Positions 28,600 through 38,456 are shown, counted from the stretch's first letter. The stretch: 64,000 nt of DNA from Paradesulfitobacterium ferrireducens (GCF_017310645.1 NZ_JAFLRH010000002.1:186001-250000); one strand, 5' to 3'. Numbers and translations: made by a program. The notes: generated from the sequence alone by a model not told the origin.

Positions 28600-28803
28600 A
28601 AACAGTGTGTCGCAATTCCTAAAATACGCCATGTCTTTTTTCAGGCCTGGCGATTTATTGTTTAGGCAATTCGAAAATAGGACCAACACAGTGCTACTCA
28701 TGTTCGTCAAGCAGAGGTACATTTAACCTGAGGTGCTTAACGACTTTAATGTAAAATGCTGCAGGATCACCTTTTAATAGGAAAATATGGGGGGTAAAGA
28801 TAA

Positions 28804-30810
28804 GTGAAATCGATTCGGATCAAAATCATGCTGTTGTCGAGTTTGACCGTAGCCATTGCTCTTTTATGCTTGGGGGCCATACTTTATTATCAGACCAAGA
28901 CTACGATGGTTACATCTACCGAAACAATGTCCCAGGAGATTGTAAAAGCCAGAGGGGCAGAAGTCGGTCGCTGGCTGGAGGCGAAAACAGGTGAAGTAGC
29001 TGCCCTGTCCAAGGCAGAAAGCCTGGAAACAGGGGACTGGACGCAGGCTAAAGCTTATGCTGACTCCCTCAACGGGAAGCTTGATAAAGAGTTCGAATTT
29101 GGTTGGTATGCAGACCTTGATGGTAATTTCTATACCACAATGGGGAAAACAGGGAATATCAGAAACAGATATGACTACACAGCGATCAGAGACCAAGGCA
29201 AGGAAGTGTTTATCAGCAATCCAATGCCGTCTGCAGTCACAGGTAAACCCGTGGTAGTGATTACCCATGCTGTCAAAGACAGAAGCGGGAAGTTGACAGG
29301 GGTTTTTGCCGGGGTAATTGACTTGGGAACGGTTGCCCAGATCGCCAACCAGATTAAAATCGGGCAAACCGGATTCGGCTGGATTGTGGACGGCAGCGGG
29401 CTGGTTATCGCGCACCCGGATGATAAGATGAGAATGAAGCTGAATCTTTTAAAATCAACCGAGGCTGGATTTAAGGGTTTGGATGAACTGGGAAAGAAAA
29501 TGACGGCAGGCCAGGAAGGCAGAGGAAAAATCATTGATCCTGACGGTACGGAAAGATACATGATTTTTACTCCTATCCCCGGTTCGCCCAACTGGAGTCT
29601 GGGGGTTTCAGTACCAACTTCTGAACTTTTGATGTATGCCAATTCCATGCTTAAGACCACGGTGATTAATGTCGGAATCATTCTCGTATTGAGCATTGTT
29701 CTGTCCGTGGTGGTGGCAGGTACTTTGGCCAAACCAATCGTGGAATTGACAGGGCATTTGAACAAGCTGGCGCAGGGAGATTTCACCATAACTTTACCGG
29801 AGAAAATCCGCAAGAGGAAGGACGAATTGGGTATACTGGCCCATGCTATGTCCGCCATGCAAGATTCTGTCGGCACTTTGATTAGGCGAGTGTTTGGCGC
29901 GTCGGAAAGTGTGACCGGCCAAAGTCAGCAGTTAGCGGAGATTGCCAATGGCGTGCAGCAGGGTACGGAGCAAATTGCGGCAACGGTGCAGGAAATGGCG
30001 GCGGGAGCTGAGGAACAAGCCGGAACTGCGGCCGAAATCGCCAATTCAACAGAAGCCTTGAATAAGCTGTTCGCTCAGGCGAACCAAAGCGGGGAGGAAC
30101 TTAAGACCTCGTCCAATCTTGTGTTAAAGACCGGCAATAAGGGTACGGAGCAGATGGAAAACTCAGTGCGGCAAATGGAAGTGATTAACGCAATCGTCAC
30201 AGACTCGGTGCAAAAGGTGCAGGGGTTGGACCAAAAGGCCCAGGAAATTTCCAAATTAGTACAAGTGATTAACGACATTGCCGATCAGACGAATCTTCTG
30301 GCCTTGAATGCGGCCATTGAGGCGGCCAGAGCGGGAGAAGCAGGCCGGGGATTTGCAGTGGTGGCCGAGGAAGTTAAAAAATTAGCTGAGCAAACCAGGA
30401 ATTCTGCCGCAGAAATAACCGGGATTGTAGAAGGGGTACAGTACGAAAGTAAAGTGGTGAGTGAATCCTTGGAGAAGGGTTATTCCGAGGTTGAAGAGGG
30501 GATGAGCCAAATCCAGATAACGGGACAGGCTTTGCATGATATCAATACTGAGGTTGCGCAAATGGTGGGCCGGATTCAAAGTTTGTCGGACAACCTGCAA
30601 GAGATTGCCACCAGCAGCAAGGCTATCAGTAGTGCGATACAGGGAGTTGCTTCCATTGCGGAAGAGACTTCTGCCGGCATTGAAGAGACTGCTGCTGCGG
30701 TTCAGGAACAAAACAGTGCGATGGAGAGAGTGACTCAGAATGCCGACACCCTGTCGCGCTTAGCTCAGGAATTGAAAGAGACGGTTGGTACGTTTAAGGT
30801 TCAGGCTTAA
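28804..30810 (+). CDS. Membrane chemoreceptor (Cache-HAMP-MA)
   Basis: 668 residues from a GTG preceded by GGGGGG. TM1 is ~7-28, an extracellular dCache ligand-binding domain ~35-275 ([27 protein letters not shown]), TM2 ~285-307, HAMP ~308-360 and a methyl-accepting signalling domain ~400-660 with the conserved tip [22 protein letters not shown]. It would steer motility towards or from an external small molecule. It is probably co-transcribed with the exporter that starts 15 bp later. Confidence 0.9.
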   Translation: MKSIRIKIMLLSSLTVAIALLCLGAILYYQTKTTMVTSTETMSQEIVKARGAEVGRWLEAKTGEVAALSKAESLETGDWTQAKAYADSLNGKLDKEFEFGWYADLDGNFYTTMGKTGNIRNRYDYTAIRDQGKEVFISNPMPSAVTGKPVVVITHAVKDRSGKLTGVFAGVIDLGTVAQIANQIKIGQTGFGWIVDGSGLVIAHPDDKMRMKLNLLKSTEAGFKGLDELGKKMTAGQEGRGKIIDPDGTERYMIFTPIPGSPNWSLGVSVPTSELLMYANSMLKTTVINVGIILVLSIVLSVVVAGTLAKPIVELTGHLNKLAQGDFTITLPEKIRKRKDELGILAHAMSAMQDSVGTLIRRVFGASESVTGQSQQLAEIANGVQQGTEQIAATVQEMAAGAEEQAGTAAEIANSTEALNKLFAQANQSGEELKTSSNLVLKTGNKGTEQMENSVRQMEVINAIVTDSVQKVQGLDQKAQEISKLVQVINDIADQTNLLALNAAIEAARAGEAGRGFAVVAEEVKKLAEQTRNSAAEITGIVEGVQYESKVVSESLEKGYSEVEEGMSQIQITGQALHDINTEVAQMVGRIQSLSDNLQEIATSSKAISSAIQGVASIAEETSAGIEETAAAVQEQNSAMERVTQNADTLSRLAQELKETVGTFKVQA

Positions 30811-30825
30811 ATAAGGGAGGTTGAA

Positions 30826-31539
30826 ATGGACTATTTCAGGCTGGCAGTGATCGTTTTGGTGGCTACTACACTCCAGGTTGGCACAGGATTTGGCTTTTCT
30901 ATCATGGCGACACCATTTTTGCTCCTGTTGTATGACGGCCATGATGCCATTCAAATTAATATCATTCTTTCAGTTGTCATCTCCTTGGTTATGGTTTTCA
31001 AAATCCGTCACGATGCAGATAAGGCTATGCTGCCGCAGCTTATAAAAGGAAGCATTGCCGGGATACCTATAGGTATGGCCTTTTTTCTTATTCTTGACGT
31101 CCGGTTTTTGAAGATTCTGGTCAGCGTGCTCATTCTTATGCTAACCTTCTTGTTGATGCTAAAACTGAAAATACGGCAAAGTAAATGGAAAGACCTGCTA
31201 TCAGGCGGAATTTCCGGGTTTTTAAGCACAAGTCTTGGTATGCCGGGTCCTCCTTTACTTATATATTTTTCCGGCATCGGAATGCCCAAGGAGAGGATGC
31301 GGAGTACAATTCTGTCCTTTGCCCTTGTGGTTTATTTTGTTAGTTTTGTATTGCAACTTGTGCTTTACGGGACTAATAAGACAGTCTGGCTGGCAAGTTT
31401 ATCATCCCTGCCCGTTCTGGCTGGGGGGACATTTTTGGGACAGATCTTGTTTCGGAAATTAAGCCAGCGGTTATTCACAACGCTCACATACTTAATATTG
31501 GTTTTTACGGGTGCTTATTTGCTCATAACCAGTATATAA
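30826..31539 (+). CDS. TauE/SafE family transporter, second copy
   Basis: 237 residues with about seven to eight membrane helices; GTGFGFSIMATPF and SGFLSTSLGMPGPP are the two half-repeats of the family. It is shorter than, and only distantly similar to, the copy at 26740. It follows the chemoreceptor with a good AAGGGAGG site. Substrate unknown. Confidence 0.72.
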   Translation: MDYFRLAVIVLVATTLQVGTGFGFSIMATPFLLLLYDGHDAIQINIILSVVISLVMVFKIRHDADKAMLPQLIKGSIAGIPIGMAFFLILDVRFLKILVSVLILMLTFLLMLKLKIRQSKWKDLLSGGISGFLSTSLGMPGPPLLIYFSGIGMPKERMRSTILSFALVVYFVSFVLQLVLYGTNKTVWLASLSSLPVLAGGTFLGQILFRKLSQRLFTTLTYLILVFTGAYLLITSI

Positions 31540-31692
31540 TATGACTTAAAGGTACGGATGAGAATCCAGATCTAATGCAATACTTCGGGATATATTAAGT
31601 ATTGGTTTCCTTCAAGTCGAATTTGCAGTTAGCAATGCAGAATTGACTCAACCCGAAACCTTCATTTCAGACAGGGCTTTCAAGGATAACCT

Positions 31693-31730
31693 AAAGTACC
31701 ACTGCAGTTTTGCAGTGGTACTTTATTTTT
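31693..31730 (+). terminator. Strong hairpin terminator
   Basis: AAAGTACCACTGCA and TGCAGTGGTACTTT, perfect 14-bp arms with a short loop, are followed by ATTTTT. It separates the transporter from the catabolic cluster. The rest of 31540-31921 is non-coding and holds the promoter elements below. Confidence 0.88.
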
Positions 31731-31768
31731 GTAGGTATGTGACGAAATCTGTTCTCTTAAAGATTTTT

Positions 31769-31818
31769 CCGTTCGGTCTTAATTTCCTACTTTTAACCCG
31801 CTGATTTCTACCGATCGG
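31769..31818. promoter_or_regulatory. Paired CCGNTCGG / CCGATCGG sites, candidate activator sites
   Basis: CCGTTCGG (31769-31776) and CCGATCGG (31811-31818) have centres 42 bp apart, four helical turns, and lie 30-80 bp before the -24 element. They fit a pair of activator dimers on one DNA face; this is inference. Confidence 0.4.
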
Positions 31819-31846
31819 CCTGAAATTTGTGAATATTTCAATTTGA

Positions 31847-31862
31847 TGGCACATGGTTTGCA
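31847..31862 (+). promoter_or_regulatory. Near-perfect sigma-54 promoter of the ring-degradation cluster
   Basis: TGGCACATGGTTTGCA matches the consensus TGGCAC-N5-TTGCA, with GG 31848-31849 and GC 31860-31861. It lies about 60 bp before the first gene. Confidence 0.9.
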
Positions 31863-31921
31863 CTAAAACAGAAAACAAAAGTTGAAAAACTGAGGAACTA
31901 CATAAGGAGGGAATTATTCAT

Positions 31922-32881
31922 ATGAGTCCACGTTTTACAGGGAAACCGGCTGAGGAATTCGACTTCAAAGAAATCATCTATGAAAAGAAAGATTGGGTCG
32001 CCACCGTCACCATCAACCGTCCGCATGTCTATAACTCGTACAGCACCTTAACCTTGCAAGAGCTTACCGAAGCCTTCCGTGATGCCTCCTGGGATGACTC
32101 TGTAGCTGTGGTCGTACTGACCGGGGCCGGGGAAAAAGCCTTCTGCACTGGGGGAGATGTTAAAGAATACGCCGAGGACTACACCAAACGTCCGCGCGAC
32201 TACTGGAAGTGGATGGGGGTTTTCACCGAGTGCCATGATGTTCTAAGAAACATCGGCAAACCCACCATCGCCCGCATCAATGGTATTGTTGCCGGCGGAG
32301 GCAACGAATTCAACATGGGCTGCGACCTCGCCATCATGGTCGAAGGGGCCAGCATCCAGCAAGTCGGAACCATGGTCGGATCTGTGGCCGCAGGCGGGGC
32401 CACCCAGTGGCTCCCCATCATTATCGGAGACCGGCGGGCTCGGGAAATGCTCTTCTTAAGCGAACCCATCACTTCCCAACAAGCCCTTGAGTGGGGCCTT
32501 GTAAACCAAGTCGTACCTCGCGACCAACTGGACCAAGCCGTTGCTACCATGGCTGAAAAACTTATAAATAAATTCCCTGAGTGCCTGCGCTACACCAAAC
32601 AGCAGACCAACTTCTGGAAAGATCTCGCTTGGAGTTCCACCGTCGGGCATGCCCGCGAATGGCTCGCTCTCCACTTCGCCAGCGTCGAACCGTATGAGGG
32701 CATGAAAGCTTTCGTTGAAAAGCGGCCCAAAGACTACATCGGTTTAAGACAGAAAGCTGCCTCGGGCGGTTCCAGCGAATTCCTCTACGGCCCATATACC
32801 CATACTTGCCCCAGCTGCGGAGCCAAAGGAATCCCGGATGACTTCAAATTCTGCGGGGTCTGCGGGGCGAAATTAGAATAG
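31922..32881 (+). CDS. Crotonase-family ring hydrolase/hydratase with C-terminal zinc ribbon (BamA/Oah-like)
   Basis: A 319-residue crotonase. The CoA/oxyanion loops (CTGGDVKEYA ~75-84, VAGGGNEFNMGCD ~123-135) are present; the first catalytic Glu (E129) is kept but the position of the second classic Glu is Gly149 (QQVGTMVG). Residues 265-319 add a tail with a zinc ribbon, C296-x2-C299 and C311-x2-C314. The GSVAAGGATQWLP and GDRRARE segments resemble 6-oxocyclohex-1-ene-carbonyl-CoA hydrolases (BamA/Oah) and relatives such as EchA20-type ring openers. As first gene of the cluster, with a strong AAGGAGGG site and its own sigma-54 promoter, it probably opens a ring CoA-ester. The exact substrate is uncertain. 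Confidence 0.75.
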   Translation: MSPRFTGKPAEEFDFKEIIYEKKDWVATVTINRPHVYNSYSTLTLQELTEAFRDASWDDSVAVVVLTGAGEKAFCTGGDVKEYAEDYTKRPRDYWKWMGVFTECHDVLRNIGKPTIARINGIVAGGGNEFNMGCDLAIMVEGASIQQVGTMVGSVAAGGATQWLPIIIGDRRAREMLFLSEPITSQQALEWGLVNQVVPRDQLDQAVATMAEKLINKFPECLRYTKQQTNFWKDLAWSSTVGHAREWLALHFASVEPYEGMKAFVEKRPKDYIGLRQKAASGGSSEFLYGPYTHTCPSCGAKGIPDDFKFCGVCGAKLE

Positions 32882-32925
32882 AGATAAAGGGTTCGATAAG
32901 GGTAGATAGATATAGAATGGAAATT

Positions 32926-32956
32926 TCCCTCTGAAATAAAATCCATTTCAGAGGGA
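32926..32956 (+). terminator. Inverted repeat between crotonase and CoA-transferase genes
   Basis: TCCCTCTGAAAT and ATTTCAGAGGGA, perfect 12-bp arms with a 7-nt loop, are followed by GTTTCC. It may act as partial terminator or mRNA-stability element, giving more crotonase than downstream enzymes. Confidence 0.6.
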
Positions 32957-33001
32957 GTTTCCTATCTGAAGGAAAGTGAAAATTTTGAAAGGAGTGAAAG
33001 G

Positions 33002-33901
33002 ATGGGCCGCACGCAAAAACTGATGTCAGCGCGCGAGGCTGTCAGCCACTGGGTTGGGGATCGGTGCGAGTCGCTGGCTGTCGGCGGCATGCACATGCAT
33101 AACAACCCGATGGCCCTTATTCGGGAAATCATCCGCCAGGGCAAGAAAATCAAGCGCTTAATCACCAGCCCGTCCGCCGATATCAATGCGGACTTGCTCA
33201 TTGGTGCGGGTCTGGTGGAAGAGATTCTCACGGCCTATGTCGGGTTTGAGCATTTGGGACTGGCGCCCAACTTCCGCCGGGCGGTGGAAACAAAAAGCAT
33301 GAGGCTCTTGGAATGTGATGAGCCTTTTATCGTTTACGGTTTGCAAGCCGGGGCCGGAGGTCTGCCCTTTATTCCCTATCCCAAGGGTTTGGAATTAAAC
33401 GATCTCCACAAAATCAACCCGGAAATGTACCGCTTTACGACGGATCCTTATACCGGGGATGAAGTGATGACGGCGGCACCGATAAAACCCTCGGTGGCCT
33501 TGGTTCACTGCCAGGAAGCAGACCCTTACGGCAACGCCCTATTTAAAGGAAGTGAATTTACGGACCGGCAAATGGTAATGGCCGCCGATACGGTCATCAT
33601 ACAGGCGGAAAAAATTGTCCCGGACCTGGCCCGTAAATATGGATCAACCAAAGTGAATGTCCCGGGCTTTTTGGTTTCAGCCGTGGTGGAAGCCCCTTAT
33701 GGCTGCCATCCGACGTCTTCCCATGGGTATTATACCTTTGATGAAGCTCACTTGAAGGAATATATCAAGGCTTGCAAAACCCCAGAGACGTTTGCGGCCT
33801 ATCTCCAACACTATGTGACCGGCATCCCCGAAGAAGAGTATGCGGGCAGAATCGGGACGGAGCGTCTGCAAGCCTTAAGTAAAAGGGGGGAGTCTGAGTG
33901 A
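33002..33901 (+). CDS. CoA-transferase family alpha-like subunit (GctA/IpdA-like)
   Basis: A 299-residue protein of the family I CoA-transferase alpha type, close in form to glutaconate CoA-transferase GctA and the IpdA subunit of steroid-ring hydrolases: VGDRCESLAVGGMHMHNNP near the N-terminus, then PSADINADLLIGAGLVEE, GYTPY-like loops and a C-terminal helix. It overlaps the partner gene by 4 bases, so the two are a stable heterodimer. The partner lacks the catalytic Glu, hence a hydrolytic (IpdAB-type) rather than transferase role is inferred. Confidence 0.75.
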   Translation: MGRTQKLMSAREAVSHWVGDRCESLAVGGMHMHNNPMALIREIIRQGKKIKRLITSPSADINADLLIGAGLVEEILTAYVGFEHLGLAPNFRRAVETKSMRLLECDEPFIVYGLQAGAGGLPFIPYPKGLELNDLHKINPEMYRFTTDPYTGDEVMTAAPIKPSVALVHCQEADPYGNALFKGSEFTDRQMVMAADTVIIQAEKIVPDLARKYGSTKVNVPGFLVSAVVEAPYGCHPTSSHGYYTFDEAHLKEYIKACKTPETFAAYLQHYVTGIPEEEYAGRIGTERLQALSKRGESE

Positions 33902-34677
33902 GTGAGAAAACATACTCCACGGCGGAACTTATGGCCTGCGTTATGTCTCGTCATCTGCAGGACGGGGAAGTGGCGATTATGGGTGCGGTCAGTATGATTC
34001 CGATGGCTGCCTGCCGCATGGCGCAAGAAACCCATGCCCCGAATCTGTACTACATTGCAGGGGGCAGCGGAGCCGTTAATCCTCACCTGGAGCCCTTGGT
34101 TTTTTCCTCCTGTGATGATGAAAACCTGCGTTCGGATGCGGCCATGGCTTTGCCTGATGTCATTCTTTTAGAAGGGCATGGCAAACGCCTTGATGTTTTC
34201 TTTGGCGGCGGCCTCCAGATCGATAAGTACGGCAACTGCAACTTAGTCTGTATTGGGGACTGGGACAAACCGGCCTTGCGCGGGCCCGGAACCGTAGGAC
34301 TGCCGTTCCTGCCGCGGGCGGGACGGGTAGTTATTTATACTACATCCCACAATGCCCGCACGTTGGTGGAGAAAGTGGATTTTAACAGCGGACCTGGCTT
34401 CTTGGACGGTCCGGAAGGGTGGGCTGCTAAGGGGCTGCCGGGGAACGGCCCGGCCTTGGTTGTAACTCCGCTCTGTGCCATGGATTTTGATGAAAAGAGC
34501 AAAATTATGCGCCTCAAATCCGTGCACCCGGGAGTGACCGTGGAGCAGGTGGTGGAAAACACCGGATTCAAGCTCATTGTTCCGGAACACGTTCCCACAA
34601 CCCCGGAACCTACGGAAACTGAGCTTAAGGCTTTGCGCCAAATTGATCCGACCGGAGTGGCGAGGAATTTAATCTAA
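33898..34677 (+). CDS. CoA-transferase family beta-like subunit lacking catalytic Glu (IpdB-like)
   Basis: A 259-residue partner of the preceding gene, from a GTG overlapping its stop. The fold pattern of GctB/IpdB is clear (PNLYYIAGGSG, LEPLVFSS, GKRLDVFFGGGLQIDKYGN). At the site where transferases carry the CoA-accepting glutamate (Glu54 of Acidaminococcus GctB, in an EAG/EsG context), this protein has Ile53 in YIAGG. Loss of that Glu is the mark of IpdAB, which hydrolyses a ring C-C bond of a cholesterol-degradation CoA ester, so a retro-Claisen hydrolase is the best reading. The alignment was done by eye. Confidence 0.72.
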   Translation: MSEKTYSTAELMACVMSRHLQDGEVAIMGAVSMIPMAACRMAQETHAPNLYYIAGGSGAVNPHLEPLVFSSCDDENLRSDAAMALPDVILLEGHGKRLDVFFGGGLQIDKYGNCNLVCIGDWDKPALRGPGTVGLPFLPRAGRVVIYTTSHNARTLVEKVDFNSGPGFLDGPEGWAAKGLPGNGPALVVTPLCAMDFDEKSKIMRLKSVHPGVTVEQVVENTGFKLIVPEHVPTTPEPTETELKALRQIDPTGVARNLI

Positions 34678-34789
34678 CCCATTTCCACCTTTCAGTGCTT
34701 CACCCATCTCCCTCTGCCAAGAGCTAAATTCCCCGTAACACACGAAACTAAGCAGAAATGATTGAAGTATATCGATAGGAGGGGTATAA

Positions 34790-36400
34790 ATGAGCGGAAG
34801 CGGTCTGTACTTTCCGGATCAGTTTAATGTAGCAGTGGAACTCGTTGACAAGAATCTGGAAGAGGGCAGAGGGAAGAAGGTAGCGGTTTATTACAAAGAT
34901 CAAACCTTTACCTATGAAGATATTTTTAAGGCGGTCAATAAAGCGGGTAATGCTTTTAAGAGCCTGGGTGTAGAGCGTGAAAACAGGATTTTGCTTTTGC
35001 TGCTTGACTCCCCGGAGTTCGTGGCCAGCTTCTTTGGGGCGATTAAGATGGGAGCGGTTCCGATTCCCACGAATACCATTTTAAAGCCTAAAGACTATCT
35101 CTACCTGCTGAATGACAGCCGGGCCAAAGTGGCAGTAGTAAGTGAAGCCCTGGTCGGCCAGATTGAGGAAATCCGGGGAGAACTGCGTTACCTTAAGCAT
35201 TTGGTGGTGGTGGGCAAAGCGGGTCCGGGGCAGATTTCCTATGAGGAGCTGGTAGGCCCGGCTTCCGATGAACTGGTGCCGGCGGACACCCATAAGGATG
35301 AACCGGCATTCTGGCTTTATAGCTCGGGCAGTACCGGTTTCCCCAAGGGAGCGGTCCATCTTCACCACGACATGATCGTAAGCGCCGATCTTTATGCCAA
35401 AAAAATTCTAAACATTACGGAAAATGATATTTGTTACTCCGTAGCCAAACTCTTCTTTGCTTATGGGTTAGGCAACGCCCTTTATTTCCCCTTCCGCGTC
35501 GGGGGCTCGACCGTGCTTGTTCCGGATCAGCCGAAACCGGAGACCGTGTTTGAAACGGTGCGTAAATACAAGCCAACTCTCTTTTACGGGGTTCCGACGT
35601 CTTATGCTTCTTTGCTACAAACGGCTGAAAAAATGCCGGGGGTTGACATGAGTTCGATCCGGCTTTGCACTTCGGCGGGCGAAGCGTTGCCTAAAACCGT
35701 ATATGATGCATGGTATAAGAAGTTTAACCTGGTGATTTTGGATGGCATCGGTTCAACCGAATGTGCGCATATTTTCATCACCAACCGGGTGGGAGATGTC
35801 AAACCGGGAGCGACCGGCAAACCGGTTGAGGGATATGAAGCCAAAATCGTGGATCCGGACGGAAATGCGGTGCCGCGGGGTGAGATTGGCACCCTGATGG
35901 TCAAAGGAGATAGCATCGCCGCCTATTATTGGAACAAGCATGAAAAGAACAAAGAGACTTTCCACGGGGCTTGGATTAATACCGGGGATAAGTACCTGCA
36001 GGATGAAGACGGCTATTTCTGGTATGTCGGCCGCACGGATGACATGATTAAACCAGGCGGAATCTGGGTTTCCCCGATCGAGGTCGAAAACACGATTATG
36101 GAACACTCCTCTGTGCTGGAATGTGCCGTGATCGGGGTAGTCGACAGTGACAATCTGGAAAAACCGAAAGCCTATATCGTGCTCCGGGATGGGCTTGAAC
36201 CCTCAGAGGATCTGGCAGTGGAAATCCAGCAATTTGTCAAGAGTAAAATCGCTCCCTATAAATTCCCGCGCTGGGTGGAATTCATTCCGGAGCTCCCCAA
36301 AACGGCTTCCGGCAAAATGCTCCGCTACAAACTAAGAGAACTAAACAAAAAGGAACAAGTTGTACTTCAAGAAACCGCAAGTTCCACAGAGGAGGGTTAA
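34790..36400 (+). CDS. Benzoate-CoA ligase family AMP-forming acyl-CoA synthetase
   Basis: 536 residues. ATP motif SSGSTGFPKG at 178-187; FFAYGLGNALYFPF and GSTECAHIF are characteristic of the benzoate/4-hydroxybenzoate-CoA ligase branch; the C-terminal hinge is GRTDDMIKPGG and catalytic Lys509 is in TASGKMLR. It activates an aromatic or alicyclic carboxylate to its CoA ester at the cost of ATP to AMP, the entry step of the cluster. A strong AGGAGGGG site lies upstream. The exact acid is not determined by sequence. Confidence 0.85.
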   Translation: MSGSGLYFPDQFNVAVELVDKNLEEGRGKKVAVYYKDQTFTYEDIFKAVNKAGNAFKSLGVERENRILLLLLDSPEFVASFFGAIKMGAVPIPTNTILKPKDYLYLLNDSRAKVAVVSEALVGQIEEIRGELRYLKHLVVVGKAGPGQISYEELVGPASDELVPADTHKDEPAFWLYSSGSTGFPKGAVHLHHDMIVSADLYAKKILNITENDICYSVAKLFFAYGLGNALYFPFRVGGSTVLVPDQPKPETVFETVRKYKPTLFYGVPTSYASLLQTAEKMPGVDMSSIRLCTSAGEALPKTVYDAWYKKFNLVILDGIGSTECAHIFITNRVGDVKPGATGKPVEGYEAKIVDPDGNAVPRGEIGTLMVKGDSIAAYYWNKHEKNKETFHGAWINTGDKYLQDEDGYFWYVGRTDDMIKPGGIWVSPIEVENTIMEHSSVLECAVIGVVDSDNLEKPKAYIVLRDGLEPSEDLAVEIQQFVKSKIAPYKFPRWVEFIPELPKTASGKMLRYKLRELNKKEQVVLQETASSTEEG

Positions 36401-36404
36401 GAGG

Positions 36405-37151
36405 ATGAAATTACAAGGAAAAGTCGCTCTGGTGACAGGCGCCAAAGACGGAATCGGCAAAGCAATCGCACTGGCCTTCGCCGATGAAGGGGCGGATGTC
36501 GCTTTGGTCAGCCGCTCCATTACCCGTGAGGATGATGTCGTGCGTGAAGTGGAAGCAAAAGGAAGAAGGGCGTGCGTGGTCAAAGCGGACGTGTCCAAAC
36601 GGGAATCTGTCCTGGCGATGGTCGAACAAATCAAGGCAGAGCTTGGTCCTGTAGACATTCTCGTCAATAATGCGGGTCTATCCATTCCGGCAATGCTCTT
36701 AAAGATGACGGAAGAGCAATGGGATGAAGTGATCAATGTCCATCTGAAAGGCACTTTCCTTTGTACCCAAGCCGTGGCCTTTGACATGAAAGAGCGGGGT
36801 TTTGGCCGAATTATCAATGTCACGTCTTCAGCTGGGCTGCAAGGGACCATCGGGCAGGTAAACTATACCGCAGCCAAAGGAGGAATCAACGCTTTTACCA
36901 AGTCAGCGGCGCGTGAACTCGCTAAATACGGGATTACGGTCAATGCGATCTCTCCCTTTGCGGAAACGAAGATGACCACAAAAATTGCCACTGATCCAAA
37001 GCTCAGGGATAAATATCTGGAGCGGGTGCCCATGGGCCGCTTTGGCCAACCCGAGGAAATGGCCCCGGGCTTTGTCTTCCTGGCTTCTCCGGAAGCAGGG
37101 TATATCACCGGACAGATTCTCTGCATCGACGGCGGCATGATTATGAGATAG
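36405..37151 (+). CDS. SDR-family 3-hydroxyacyl-CoA dehydrogenase/ketoreductase (FabG-like)
   Basis: 248 residues from an ATG just after GAGGAGGG; the longer frame from 36360 overlaps the ligase and is rejected. NAD(P) motif TGAKDGIGKA (~11-20), NNAG, the catalytic Ser-Tyr-Lys (VTSSAG, NYTAAKGG) and a GGMIMR C-terminus are all present. Only 4 bp separate it from the ligase, so they are co-translated. It likely oxidises a 3-hydroxyacyl-CoA during the ring or side-chain beta-oxidation. Confidence 0.82.
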   Translation: MKLQGKVALVTGAKDGIGKAIALAFADEGADVALVSRSITREDDVVREVEAKGRRACVVKADVSKRESVLAMVEQIKAELGPVDILVNNAGLSIPAMLLKMTEEQWDEVINVHLKGTFLCTQAVAFDMKERGFGRIINVTSSAGLQGTIGQVNYTAAKGGINAFTKSAARELAKYGITVNAISPFAETKMTTKIATDPKLRDKYLERVPMGRFGQPEEMAPGFVFLASPEAGYITGQILCIDGGMIMR

Positions 37152-37191
37152 AACGATCCTACAGGATTAACAATAAGGGGGTCTTAGCTAA

Positions 37192-38388
37192 ATGAAGGAA
37201 GTAGTTATTGTAAGTGCCGTCCGGACTCCAATTGGGACGATTGGCGGGACACTGAAAGACATACCGCCTCAGGATTTGGGGGCAATTGTAATTAAAGAAG
37301 CCGTTGCCAGGGCGGGAATCAGCCCCGAGCTGGTGGAAGAGGTGATCATGGGCTGGTCGCGTCAAACCACCGAGGCCTCCAACATTGCCCGGGTTGCTTC
37401 CCTGCTCGCCGGCATCCCGGAAGGAGCGGCGGCCTTTACGGTTCACCGCCAGTGTGCGTCCGGCCTGCAGGCGATCAGCAATGGAACCCAGGAGATTCAG
37501 ACCGGCCGGGCGGAAGTGGTCGTGGCCGGAGGAAATGAAAGTTTGAGCCGCGCGCCCTATTACCTTAAGAATGCGCGCTATGGTTATGGCGCCGGGGATG
37601 GGGTTTTGGTGGATTCTCTCACGGAAGCCGGTCCCGGGGGACAGCCGCTCTCCATGTACGGTTCAGTGTCGATGGGGGATACAGCCGAAAATGTGGCTGA
37701 ACAATTTAACGTATCCCGGGAAGATCAGGATGCGTTCGCGCTTCAGAGCCAGGAACGTTATAAGAAGGCGTTTGCTGCGGGGTTGTTCAAGGATGAAATT
37801 GTTCCGGTAGAAGTGCCTGCGCGTAAAGGAACCATCATTTTCGATACGGATGAACACCCGCGTGAAACCACCCTGGAAAAGCTGGCAGCCCTGAAGCCGG
37901 CCTTCCGCAAAGGCGGTTCCGTTACGGCCGGCAACTCCTGCGGGCGCAATGATGCCGCTGCGGCCGTCGTTCTAATGTCTGCAGACAAGGCGAAGGAATT
38001 GGGCATAAAACCTCTGGCCCGCATTATAACCGACGCGGCAGTCGGAGTGCCGCCCCAGATTATGGGGATCGGGCCGGTTCCGGCAGTCCGCAAAGCCCTG
38101 AAACAAGCTAATCTGACTTTGGATGATATTGAGCTGGTGGAGTTGAACGAAGCCTTTGCTTCCCAATCGCTGGCAGTGATCCGGGAACTGGGCATGGATA
38201 TGAATAAAGTGAACGTCAACGGCGGGGCAATTGCCTTGGGACACCCGATCGGCGCCACCGGCGCCCGCCTCATGACCACGCTCCTGTATGAACTGCGCAG
38301 GCGCAAAGCCCGTTATGGCATGGTTACGCTCTGTATCGGAGGCGGTCAGGGCATGGCGACGATTATTGAAGGGATTTACGAAGATTAG
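37192..38388 (+). CDS. Thiolase (acetyl-CoA acetyltransferase family)
   Basis: A 398-residue thiolase with the acyl-accepting Cys88 (HRQCASGLQ), His351 (GHPIGATG) and Cys381 (LCIGGGQG). It cleaves a 3-oxoacyl-CoA to acetyl-CoA plus the shorter acyl-CoA, the last step of beta-oxidation after ring opening. AAGGGGG precedes the start. The next sequence is the GGAGTCA repeat, which may mark a former recombination point in the operon. Confidence 0.88.
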   Translation: MKEVVIVSAVRTPIGTIGGTLKDIPPQDLGAIVIKEAVARAGISPELVEEVIMGWSRQTTEASNIARVASLLAGIPEGAAAFTVHRQCASGLQAISNGTQEIQTGRAEVVVAGGNESLSRAPYYLKNARYGYGAGDGVLVDSLTEAGPGGQPLSMYGSVSMGDTAENVAEQFNVSREDQDAFALQSQERYKKAFAAGLFKDEIVPVEVPARKGTIIFDTDEHPRETTLEKLAALKPAFRKGGSVTAGNSCGRNDAAAAVVLMSADKAKELGIKPLARIITDAAVGVPPQIMGIGPVPAVRKALKQANLTLDDIELVELNEAFASQSLAVIRELGMDMNKVNVNGGAIALGHPIGATGARLMTTLLYELRRRKARYGMVTLCIGGGQGMATIIEGIYED

Positions 38389-38406
38389 GGCAGGAGATAG
38401 AATACG

Positions 38407-38456
<50 letters not shown>

